Of a DNA stretch of 64,000 bases, positions 14,591 through 25,738 are shown piece by piece. The first letter of the stretch is position 1; each line of letters begins with the position of its first letter. The notes beneath the pieces were generated by a model. The model ran no database searches. It saw nothing but the letters and a program-made list of their open reading frames with translations, and had not been told where the DNA came from. The translations under genes and the position numbers were made by a program. The stretch is from positions 880,495 to 944,494 of the forward strand of contig VXAZ01008276.1 in the NCBI GenBank assembly GCA_013399875.1, given 5' to 3'. The stretch is from Gymnorhina tibicen. Its lineage: Eukaryota; Chordata; Aves; Passeriformes; Artamidae.

Positions 14591-17500
14591 GAAGCAGAAG
14601 AAGTGTACTTTTTGGTCCCAAGACATTTTCAGCCTCCAAATCCCTCTTGCCCACTATGTTGCAATACTCCAGTTTTCCCATTTCCTTTTCCATGCTCCAT
14701 TCCTCCCCTTTCACTTTAAAGTACATCATAGTGGACATTACCAGCCTTCCTGACTTTTCTCCCCTGCTTTCATTTTCATGGTCTTTTCCTTGTGAACACT
14801 TTGCCCATTACACACATCCAGAGTGCCTTTGACAACCTCATGTGCAGCACTGACTCTGCTGCACCGCCTGCACGAACCCCCAGAGCAGCTCCTTTGCCTA
14901 TTGCCCACGCAGTTTCTCTCTGCATCAAGGCGGGCACCCAATGCTGCCACAGTCCTGCCCTTCCCATGGGGTCTCTGATGGAGCCTGGAAACCTCTCCTC
15001 AGGCTGCTCCATTTTGCTTTCTTAGTTGCTGACCTCCAGCTGACCTGGTGCCTCAGGCAGGTCTCTCAGTGCCTTCATTGTGGCAGTGTTACGTGAAGTT
15101 GTTCAGCCAGGGTGTTATTTGAATCAGTTCAGAATTTCTAAAATAACATTTTCTGTTAGAGCTGTAGGCTTGGCCTTATGCACCACTGCACCCAATGCTT
15201 TGCTCCTCTTCCCTGAGCAGCTGCCATTCCCTCTGGAGTACTGGCAAGCTGCTTTCCTTAGACAAAACATCAAATCCCCTGCTGCACTCAGTAAGTGCCT
15301 CTCATCATCAGGAACAGGAAGTAGGACTTAATTCCCAACCAGTTTCCCTCAGTTGCTGCTCTCCCGGAGCAAACCACAGCAGTTCATGCTCCCTGGGTGT
15401 TGGCCAGCTAGGCAAAAAGCCTGAAGACACAAGCAGAGCAGCACAAACTGCCTGGTGCATTATCCTGGCTTTAATTCAGTATTCTGTTTATTATCCAGAA
15501 TATTAAACTCATGTCCTGCTTCTCTGCAGTCAAGAGAAATTTAGACTGTGAAGGTGGATCAGTTTTTGGGAGTAAGCCAAGCCAGGAGTGCCAGGTCACT
15601 TGCTCTCCTGCTCTAGTTTGTTGACATGTATGTACATACTTGGAGAAAACCAGGCTTGGCAATAGCAATCTGCAGCTTAAAACTTACAGATGCAGAAGTG
15701 CTCTGAATAACAGCTCTGTTCGCAGCATCAGTCAGGCTGATTCTCCAGCTCTGGGGCTTCCAAACATCACGTGCAGCTTCAGGAAGCCCCACAGACCTCA
15801 TCCGCAAGGTCTGGTTTGTCCAAGGCCTGAGCTTGTCTTGTAACATGAAATAACAGAATACACAGGTCAGTGCAATTTCCCCTCACAAACACTCGGCACA
15901 CGGAGAGCACCACTTGCCTCCCATCAAATAGAAAGTCACAACACAGCATTTGCTCTCCATCCATTTCCGAACTCCAAGAAATGGAGTTCCAAGGGAACAA
16001 AAACATTCACAGCCTCATGTCAAATTCAGCACACATGTTTAAAAAAAAGTGTAGATGGGGATTCTTGAAGATGTTTAAATACCTAATTTTTACATTTTCA
16101 GACGAAGCTCTCTTGAGAAATGCCAAGATATTTGCAAAATGGGTGTTCAACTAGATTGAAATAATATTTCTAAGAATCTTTTCAGAGAAGGGGGGTTATG
16201 GTAGTGAAATAATCCAAAACTCTATTTTGCTTCAAGGGGAGGAAAAAAAGTATCAGTTGCCACCAAAATAAGTATTTACTTCCTTCCCATTTTGTTGAAA
16301 AATACATACACAAAGTTTGGGTATAAAAACTGAATTGAAAGGCAAATTGTTTAGATTAAACAAACTCCAGCTTTTGAGCAGCTCTTTCTAGCATCAGTCT
16401 GTAAGCTGCTCTGCTCTCTTTGAATCCTAAAAACTCTTCACAACCATAGAACTCCTAAGAAGGCAAGTACGTTTTTGCAAAACCTGAGCCCAAAACAGCA
16501 ACAGATTAAAACTCTTCAAGCTCAAATCATCCCATAAATGTACAGATTCATCTGAAAAAACTGGATTCACTGCTGGAACAGTGGGATGAAGTTGCATAGG
16601 ACAGCTCGGGAGGCTACATAAGAATCTCACCACATCCCATGGAAAGCATTACCTCTCCCATCTCTATTCCATGTAAACCTGTTTGAAAGAGGTGTGATTG
16701 TTCCTTTGTTTCCAACTGTATACAGCAGTAAACTGTATTTCTTCCAGACTGTTTGATGAGGCCACTAGAGCATTTAAAAATGCAGCTCCATTCCCAAGAA
16801 AATATTGTATATTTGAGTTCGGATAATGCCTCAGCAAACAAAGGGAAGCACATGTGTTTCCAGAGGAAGAAGCCTTACATCTACACAGCTGGATGCCTAT
16901 GGCACATCACTTAAAACAGTCAGCCATGCTGCTCCTAGAGCTGCTTTTTGCATGCACTACAGGGTTAGATATATAGGACTTTTTTGTTTTTTCTACTGTT
17001 TTGACAGTCATTCTGAAGCAGTATCTAAGTTTAAAGGGCTGTTTTGCAAGTCAGCCAATTTGAAATCAGATCCAAGATCAACAAAGCCAAGTCCTTGAAG
17101 GCACATTTTTCCAGCTGACACAGAAATACACCTTCTTTCCTCGGTCACTAATTAGAGCCATGTTGAACTTTAAGTCTGACTCTGCCTTATGCTCACAGAA
17201 ACTTCAAAAAGGCAGGTAAAGGCACAAAATTATTCTCTCTGAACATTTGGCTTAATTGCTATTTCCCCTCCACCATGGTTGCTGGGAGTGCACTTAGTTC
17301 TTTTTGTTGCAGATCACCATATTTTTTGTGGCACTTCACATATCACTACTTTCACATACTTGAAAACTTCACTGAAAATAAATAGAAATTGCAGTCATAC
17401 CCTCAAAGAGTTAAAGAAGGCCATAATAAAGGAATCCTTCTTAAAATTATTAAGCTCTGTGACAGTTTGGGCATACACCGTGCTCTCCAATTTTCACGTG

Positions 17501-18127
17501 TTACCTGAGGTGACTGCAGTTCACTAAACGTTAACCACTGTGAGCATCACACACACTGCACTGGTATCACAGGACACACAGAAGGGCAAGTCATAGACAG
17601 CTTCCTCAACTATTTTTGCAGTGCACCAGCACGTACCCAACTTTAAGATGATGCAAGCTGATGTCAAAACTGTAAGATACCCTACTAAGCAGTTGGAAAA
17701 TGTTATTGATTTGAGGCAAATAAGGCACAGTTTTTCCCTGAAAATCAGCTTATTGCCATTGGAAGACTTTGTGCGGCAAGGATAATGCTGCATACAGTCT
17801 TTGTGTTTCTCTGTTTCAGGGTGAATAAATATGTACATACATAAATCAAGTTATATATACAGTTTATCTGCAATGCAGTCAAGAACTGTATCTGCAGTAC
17901 ATAAGAAAACACTCAAACTAGCTTTGGGCTAGACAATTCTTATCCATGTCAGTAAGACTGCAGATCCCATTCAGGATCCCAAGTTCATTCTCAGTAGCTC
18001 AGACCATGCTCCAAAAGCATGGCTGCCTTCAGAGGGGAGCTTTACCACAGCTGTTGTCCTTGAGTCTTCACAAGGATCGCTTCTACCCTAGACTGAAGTA
18101 AAGGTATGCTCCTATTAATCTCTTTAA

Positions 18128-18409
18128 GTCTGCATCTTGCTTTTCCTCAAAGAAGCTGACCCTAGACACGTTATCACAACTCCCTGCATGATGCTAATGC
18201 CACAGTTGATCACTTGGACTGAAGAAAGAGGAAACAGTTTAATAACTGTGCCTGAAAAATACTGGAAGACTTCTCCTGATCCTTATGAACATATGGTCTT
18301 GCAAGATGATGTACATTCCTGCAGAACTGCTCAAAAAGCTCCCATACATGCTGGTATTAGGGATAAAGCTACTGAAGAGCCTCCCCTGAAAGCGCACTGC
18401 CTCTTATGA
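18128..18409 (+). other. Coding-like open frame after an acceptor-like site
   Basis: A pyrimidine-rich run ending in CTCAAAG (about 18132-18152) precedes a frame of 85 further codons to TGA. The peptide (for example ITWTEERGNSLITVPEKYWK) has the amino-acid balance of a real protein. No family was recognised and no partner exon was found. It could be a decayed exon or chance. Confidence 0.15.
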
Positions 18410-18622
18410 CTGGCTACTCACTGGGGAGAAGTTCTTGAATATTATGCATAATTGAAAGCCGGGCTTTGAAATTAAAAAGCAAAGAAAACAGGAGACTTGA
18501 CTTGTGTCTAACTACTTTTTCCTGAGACAACCTTAAGCAATTTCTGTCTCTGTGAATTCATCACAAAATATATTTACAAGCAGACAGAAGAATTAATATA
18601 CAGAACTATTGCGAGATACATT

Positions 18623-18811
18623 TTATTCAAGGGGATCAGTGCAATAGATGGAAAATAAATTCTTTGCCATATTGTACAGGTGGGAGACCATCTGCAGGAT
18701 GGACAAGATATCTGGTGTATGGTCAACAGCCTTTTCATCAGATTCCAGGATCCTACACACTGCCTTACTGTCGGAGCCAGTAGCATCACTCCACAGACCA
18801 GAGATAACCAA
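18623..18811 (-). other. Coding-like open frame ending at an AATAAA signal
   Basis: A minus-strand frame of 62 codons, preceded directly by an in-frame TAG, ends ...TDPLE. The TAA stop is part of an AATAAA hexamer. The peptide (ILSILQMVSHLYNMAKNLFS near the end) looks protein-like. The structure resembles a terminal exon or the 3' end of a retrocopy, but I cannot name a parent gene. Confidence 0.18.
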
Positions 18812-21800
18812 CTACTGACCTGAGACAACACTGCTCCTGTTTCCCAGCTCCTGACACCAGGACTAGGATTTCAAGTCTAGTTGCTTAAACATGATCCTAA
18901 AGTGTTCCAGCTTTTCAGAGCATGCACCAATTTACATTCAACCTTCTCAGACATCATACAGCAAACTTCATATAGAAAAGGTCATGATTTATAGAATGCC
19001 ATCAAAGCAATATACACCTTATATAATTCTTTAGAAGCAGATCTCTCATTTCAATATTAGTTTCTACCAGTGATAGGAGTGTCATGCTCTCAGTCACTCT
19101 CACTGTTCACCCCTTCTTTTAATTCCATGGTTATTTTGACCCCCTAACTCTTTCTGATAATTCTCCTATCAAGATCAAAAACTTGAAACAGTCAAGCACA
19201 CTTTGACACTGCCTTTGAGCTGTGCTGAAAAAAGATTTATTTGCAAAAGCAAACCCAAAACTGCTTTCAGGGAAATGTTTTATAGAGTAGCTTCATCACC
19301 ATTTTTTTTCTTGTGTTCAAACAGCGATTTCAGTAAAATTTTGTTTCATAAGTGTCTTACAAAAACTCTCAGTAAATCATGCTAAATTGAAATTATAGCT
19401 AAATTAATAGAAGCCTTGAATTCATGGAAAGAGAAGATGAGAATTGTGCATGTGACAACTTTAACTATGCTAAGACCTGGACAGTAACAGAGGTCTTGTC
19501 CATCAGCCCACTAATTAAAATTACTAGAGAATACAACCAACAACAAAACACTCATAACTCAACATGTTCAGTTTCACCCAATTTGATTATGTCTTCTACG
19601 GGTTGCAGAATTCACTTCTCTATTTAAACAACGTATTTCACAAATAATCAAATTCCAGAGATGCACAAACTCAGCCAAGGACTAGTTATGAGAAGTTCAA
19701 CAACAAATGCAGGAGTTTCTACTCAGGTTTACTGCTATATCTATTTCATTATCCTCAGTAATTAACACCAAAAGCTGGAACTTGTAATAACAGAAGAAAA
19801 TGAGACTTCTCACTTTTGCTGACAAAACCAATAGCAACCTTACTGAATTACTCTGGCCTGAGATGGTAGTCGGACTTCCCATGAATAAAAGGATGCAGCT
19901 TACAACAGAACACAATGCCCAGTGATAAAAAGCAGTATGCAGAGAAGTTATCAGAAATTAGGGCCAAACATATCTTTAGGTGATTTCAAGACAAGAAGTA
20001 ATTTTAATTTGAATTAGAATTATTTTCATATCACTGAATACAAAATCATCCCTAGAAATAAAAAGGCTTTGTTCAGGGCAGCATTAATGCAGAGTGTCTC
20101 TCTGCCTTCAAGGAAAGAGAAAACCTACATAGTTTTTTTATAAATTATGTTGTCTGCTTCAGTTCTTGTGGATTTTCACAGCATATATTAAGTTTTGATG
20201 GTTTTTGGGCTTGTTGTCATTTCCCCCCTAACCATTTTCTCCTTCTTGGTGTATAATTAAGCATTTCCCCCAGACTATGTTGGAAATCAGATTTTCACTT
20301 GAGCCATTCTTAGCTATAGAGCAGGAATGAATCTGGGATTGTACAAACAGCTTATTTACATTTCGCCATCTTCAGAAGAGACACAGCCTGGAGGAGGCCA
20401 CTGCATTGCTCATAATGCTTTTCTCAGAGCTCATCTAAAGGGCTCAGAAAGCTGCAGCCTCCACAAAAGAATTCATAGGGATGTTGTGGTGCGGGTGGAG
20501 CAAGGAAGAAAACAAATAAGAACTGAAAAACTTATTATCATAAACTAACAAATGGTGGGTGTGACAGAGCATGGGCTTGTGAACCAGTGGTTTTACAGTA
20601 GAACTATAATAAGTATATGCAATTTTGACATAACACAGCAAAAACCAGAAGGGACAAAAAGGCAAATTCTGAGAAACAAAGTCAGTTTTCCATGGTATAT
20701 TTGATGTTTGACAAGCAAACAGTCCCAAGACAGCCTCTACAAAACAGTCAATTCCTCCTGCTGCATTTTTACTGTAAGAAAAACCATTTATGTTGCCTGT
20801 TCTTCCCATAGTCCCAAAAGTTATCTGTTAGCAGGTCAAATTATTCTTTCAGGGAGAAGACAAGAAACAAAGCCACTTCCTCTGTTATGCATTACTAATT
20901 ACCTCCAACTTGGGGGGTGAGGTTTAGCATAGTTTGGCAATGCAGAAACTGTTCTGACAAAATATTCATTGAGGCAAGATGTGCAAATGCTGCTGCCAGC
21001 CCGCAGACAATGGCTCCATTGTTCTGCAGAGCGTTAATTTGGGAGCAATCTCAGAGGATCCAGCAAGGAATAAAAGGTAACATTTTTGCAAATTCAGCTC
21101 ACTTTCTCTGCTTTAAGGGTGGCTTTTCTTTTTAGGAAAAGATGGTGAGCTATGCTTAGTGCCCAGGCTCTGTTATTGTAGGCTTTTTATTGCTGTTTTT
21201 GCTGCTTTGCCAATTTACTGTATGCTAATTTCAATCTAATGACCTAATTCAATTAGATAAAGCAAAGAAACATGCCCTTGATTGTGTTTAAAAAGACTTG
21301 AATGAAGAATGAAGGTGAGAACCATGTGATGCTGAGTTATGGTATTAAGTACTTAGACATGCCTTGTGGAAGACTCTACCCCCTTTTCCCCCTGTTGCCT
21401 TAATCCCAGAGCTTTCAACAGTGACCACGAGGCCAGATCTGCTTTGAGTCAGAGAAGAGTTTCTGTAGCACTGCAGGGAGGTACCTGGAACTGATACAGA
21501 TCCCACACTGAAGCATAACACCAAGAGTCTGCTCGCAACCCAGGACGGGAATATTTCACATCCGTATTCTTTGTTCTAACAAACCTGGAAGAATTATGCC
21601 TTTTGGTATCATAAAGAAATAGTATTTGCAACTCTTGCCTTTCAAGCCCTCACTGGCAGAGAAGAGCCCACATTATTTCTTTAGTTGCCTCCCACCAATA
21701 ACTTATCGGCATAGTAAATCACACTATCCTTATCTGAACATCTTTATTCTACTGAAGGGGAACACGGTAGACTTATGGTCTCAAAAATAATAAGTTAGGC

Positions 21801-24800
21801 TTACAAATTCATCCAGAATAATACAAGTTCATCTGTTCAACCCAGCAGCACAATATCTGCTTTTATGCAGGACCTTAAAGTGATCCAGAATGAGCCACAA
21901 AGCAAACAATCAAACCTCAACAAGGCCACGAGCAACATTGACTGGAGAGAAGGGAGGAAGAGAGAGGAGATCAATGCACTGCAAACTACAACAGTGTACA
22001 TGCAGTGTGTACTTGTTCACAAGACTTTATGGTCAATCAACAAATCCCCTTCCAGCAATGCTGCAGCCCTCAGCCTTTTCCTTTTGCTTCCAGTTTCATT
22101 GCCCTTACTCATCTTTTCTCCTCCTGTTCTTCCAGGCTGTCTCTCTCCTCTTTTACGTATTTCCACAAAGTAAAACACACAGGTGCTAAACAGCTCAAAT
22201 ACAGAGATTCCCCCAAGTCACTTCATACTGGGTGAATAACTTCTTGATAATTCTATGCCTTTGAGTGACTGAGTCTAGATCCCGGACCAGATGTACTGGA
22301 TGTCAGGTTGATGTTCCCAGGAGCTTCCAGTCACAGGGCTGCTGGAACAGGCAATCCTACACAGGAGGATCTGCAGAGTCTGACACAGCTACCAAAGGGA
22401 ATTTTCCCACATGGTTGCTGCAGAGGCTGCATCAGCCTCTTGAAGTTTCTCAGAGGGACTTCTCTGCTGTGATTCCTTATGAGCACAGAACAGCCTTCAG
22501 TCAGCTGAGCAATTTGCACAATGTACAACAGGGTAGAAAACTATATAAGGACAAAATCAGTTCCATGCACAGAAACATCCCACAGGGTTAGGTTGGACCA
22601 AAGAGTATTCTTTTGAAAGTGTCATATCTATTGCATCTAGCATGAATCAGTTGTTTGTGTTAATAATTATCACTCTAACCGGTATCAGGATGTTGAGTCT
22701 TATTGTTGTTATTTTTTAATCTGGGAATAGTATTCTAAAGGTTGAAAATTATGTATAGATGACATTGTTTAAATACTTGAACATATTTCTTCTCATGTTT
22801 TTACATGGACTCACAGAAGAAACAGAACCAGGGACTGTTCTGACTTCAGCATTTGTATTGAGTAAGTATACACACAAATGTGAGGGGGTTTTTTTATTTA
22901 CTCCTAGATCTAGTGCTACCAGCCTCCATGTTAGACCGCATTTACTTACATTAAACATTTTTCCCTTCAGTAATGGGTAAATAACTACAAAGGCAAAAGC
23001 CCCCAACAATGAGTAGGTCCTCCAAGCACATGCTGAAACAAGTGATTTCTGTCTCCAAATTCTCCTCTTGTGAGTGGGATTAACAGCTCAGGCCCCAAGT
23101 CTTATACTCACCATACATTCTATTTTACAACTAAATGCTTCCCCCTTTGGAATCAGCCCCGTGTTCCAACAACTCCACAGTGTAGTTAATTGGAAAAAAA
23201 AAATAGAAGAAAGTAACATTGGCTATGACTGACAATTTAATGTGGGATTACAACTTGAAGTGCTTATTCTGCTGTTATTCACAGGACCAGATTTGTTGAA
23301 AAGCAATTTTCCCAGAAGGTACAAAAAATAAGAGGTCTCTTCAAGAGTCCTTTGAGCCATGACAAATGAAACATGGACTATTTCAGTCAATCCCACTTTT
23401 GGCCAACAAATTATTTTTGTTGAATTATCCTGAAGCAGTCTTATTCTAGAAGCAGTCTATGGTCCTAAAAAAACAAGATGGAAATTCTTTTATCTGAAGG
23501 TTTTTTCCCAGCAATTATGCCTGCTTCTAAAATACATTCACAGCCCTTCAAAACAGTCACGTGAATAGTCTTCCAGGAAACAGCACTTTTACACACCTAC
23601 AGCTACCTGTACATTTCCTTGAAGTTATTCAGGTGATTGATACAGGGAGGTTACAGCAAGAGCAACAGCTCTTCAGCTAATGTCCTTAGCTTGAAGTCTA
23701 CGCTAATTTTACGAAGCCTAATATGGAGGCCTTGTGCCCAAATGTTTTCCAACTTTCCTCCAGCTGGATCAGATGTTCCAATAAAATACATCATTTCAAC
23801 CTATAAATTTTGTCTTTTATGCCTGAATAAGTGCAGGATGCCAGACCTACCAGTGTAAGGATCACCCAATCTATACTTTTAAATATGAAAATCAATACAC
23901 CAGGGATGTCAGATCTGCAAGTCAGAAGCATAATGATTTTAAACAGTAACTGGAAAAAAAATTAGTTTCTAAGACTGTGTTACCACCCTTCTTCTGACAC
24001 ATTTCTAGCAAAGCAGCAACTTGAAAATATTTGGCCTTAACAAACTATGAGGAACAGTTTGTTAAAAACCTGTGCTCCCATTCATATCTCAGGTATTTAG
24101 TGTGGTTTTTTCTACCCTCAATCTCCTCTTTTGTTGCTCCCCAAATCTGTCCCTCCAAGAGCAGAAATGTGAATGAATGCAAGATGTAGCAGGCACACTG
24201 TTTTAAATACCAGAAGAAAGCTTTGGTGCGAATAATGTTGAGGGCACCTGGGTTATAACATACTCTGTCTGGTAACGTGCATTAAAGACAGGGAAAAACT
24301 AATAGCTGCAAATCTCAAAATAGATCTCAACAGCCCACAGTACAAAAAAGCCCAGTCCTTGGGATCTGCTTGTCATCAAAACTCCCATTATCCTTATCAG
24401 TAATTCACCAGCACAGGGACCTTAAAGATAAAAATTCCCCATTAAGCAATATTAAACACACTGCTTATTTTGTGGTATCTGCAATGTCACAATACCAGCT
24501 GGTTATACAGTTCCCATGTGAACTGAGCCAGCCTCAAGGCTGAGGCAACAGTTTTACCTACAGGTTACCAGTCCTGAAATTACCCCTCCCGCCCCCTGTC
24601 CTGCAACCTGTGCTCTACCAGATCAAAGAGGACTAAACTTTCACTGGAGACTGCACTTACCTAAACACATCTCAAGACACAGGCAGCGGGCACCTCACGT
24701 GAGGTTGTTAGTCCAGTGTATGGTGCAATAAACCAATCATCTTCCCACACCTTCATTACCATGAGGCCTCCTGGTACAGAGGTAAGAAGATTCAAATGAA

Positions 24801-25012
24801 CTAATACTGATGGAGCAAGTCGGCCACATATAAGGGATTATATTTTTTTTCTATCTAACAATAGTTTCTGAAAAGCACTCTGCAGCTTTTGGGATGAGAA
24901 TGAAGAGAGAGAATAAACTAATGAAAAGCAATGCCTTTTCACGACTAGAAAAAGGCCAGGAGAACTTGAGACACTGAATGGGGGAAAGAATTGTTTTACA
25001 CTTTACTAGGTT
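18812..25012. other. Intergenic DNA with a candidate enhancer
   Basis: AT-rich sequence without recognised genes. The SOX/POU-motif element at about 20.9-21.3 kb is the only distinctive segment seen. Open frames do not exceed 121 codons and are unconvincing. Confidence 0.55.
21003..21024. promoter_or_regulatory. Inverted pair of SOX-type sites in a candidate enhancer
   Basis: ACAATGG at 21007-21013 and CCATTGT at 21016-21022 form a 7-base palindrome with a 2-base spacer, and the dyad extends imperfectly on both sides. Each arm fits the HMG-box (SOX) core. A TGCAAAT POU-like motif lies just upstream at about 20980-20990. An ATGCTAAT motif and several TAAT-containing homeodomain-type sites lie downstream, at about 21220-21260. 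The motifs are seen; enhancer function is inferred. Confidence 0.4.
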
Positions 25013-25085
25013 TATGGTAAGGGTTAGGATTAGTGTTAGGGTTTAGAGAGTTCAATATCCTACAGGTCCAGGAACACTGGGGTAA
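25013..25085 (-). repeat. Inverted copy of the telomere-like repeat unit
   Basis: Reverse-complemented, this stretch gives 'ccccagtgttcctggacctg', 'taggatattgaactctct' and then a degenerate CCCTAA array. That order matches the middle of the tandem units at 25.39-25.46 and 25.56-25.63 kb. On plus it reads GGGTTAGG and TTAGGG (25036-25041). About 275 bases of unrelated sequence separate it from the direct units, so the block is an imperfect inverted repeat. Confidence 0.78.
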
Positions 25086-25360
25086 GAACCTGGTGCTGCA
25101 GGTTGGAACCCACAAGCTCCAGAAACAGCCTCCTTTCATAGGCCTCCAGCAAGCTACCAGCACAATTTTTAACAGCACAGCTCGTGGGATGAGCTAGAAA
25201 AAAACTTTTGCATTTATGTTGTCACTGTATTTTGCTTTCCAAACACTTTGCCATTTCACAGGAACTTGTGGACTTCTCCCCTTTGGGCAGTATATATTGT
25301 GAAATATTACTATTGTAAAAAAAAACAATGAAACCTTATTCAAGATGGTAAAACACAAAG

Positions 25361-25738
25361 AATCACCTTGCCATGCCTGTTCCAGCACTAGTGTTCTCAG
25401 AGCTGTAGGATCTTTGAATCTCTTAACTTTAACTCTAAGTATAACCCTAACCCTATCCCAAATCCAAAGCCAACATCATGGCTTGTTCAGATCAGAAAGA
25501 TGCAGGAGCAGCAATGTTGATGCCCTGCCAGGATCACCTTGGCATGCCTATTCCTGCCCCACTGTTCCTGAACCTGTAGGATATTTGACTCTCTCAACCC
25601 TTACCCTAAGGCTGACCCTCACCATAACACTAGCCCTACCCCAAACTCAATTCCACGGCTGGTCCAGATCAGAAAGCTGTAGGAGCAGCAATGTCAGGGC
25701 CTTGCCATGATCACCTTGGCATGCCTATTCCTGCCCCA
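25361..25738 (+). repeat. Tandem ~171-177 bp repeat with embedded telomere-like motifs
   Basis: Units start at about 25361, 25532 and 25709, each opening with a 'gatcaccttggcatgcct'-type sequence. This gives periods of 171 and 177 bases, with a truncated third unit. Each full unit carries a C-rich stretch of degenerate (CCCTAA)n: at 25442-25455 it is exactly TAACCCTAACCCTA, and at about 25598-25645 it is more decayed. Each then has an 'agatcagaaag' and 'aggagcagcaatgt' block. The two units are clearly homologous but diverged. The family was not recognised. Confidence 0.85.

Larger units (their letters stand above)
13011..18127. other. Intergenic DNA
   Basis: No gene recognised on either strand. 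It holds the A-rich tract at 13.9 kb and the MIR-like remnant at 14.5 kb. The segment at 14.8-15.0 kb is modestly GC-rich with short open frames on both strands, probably compositional. Confidence 0.6.
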
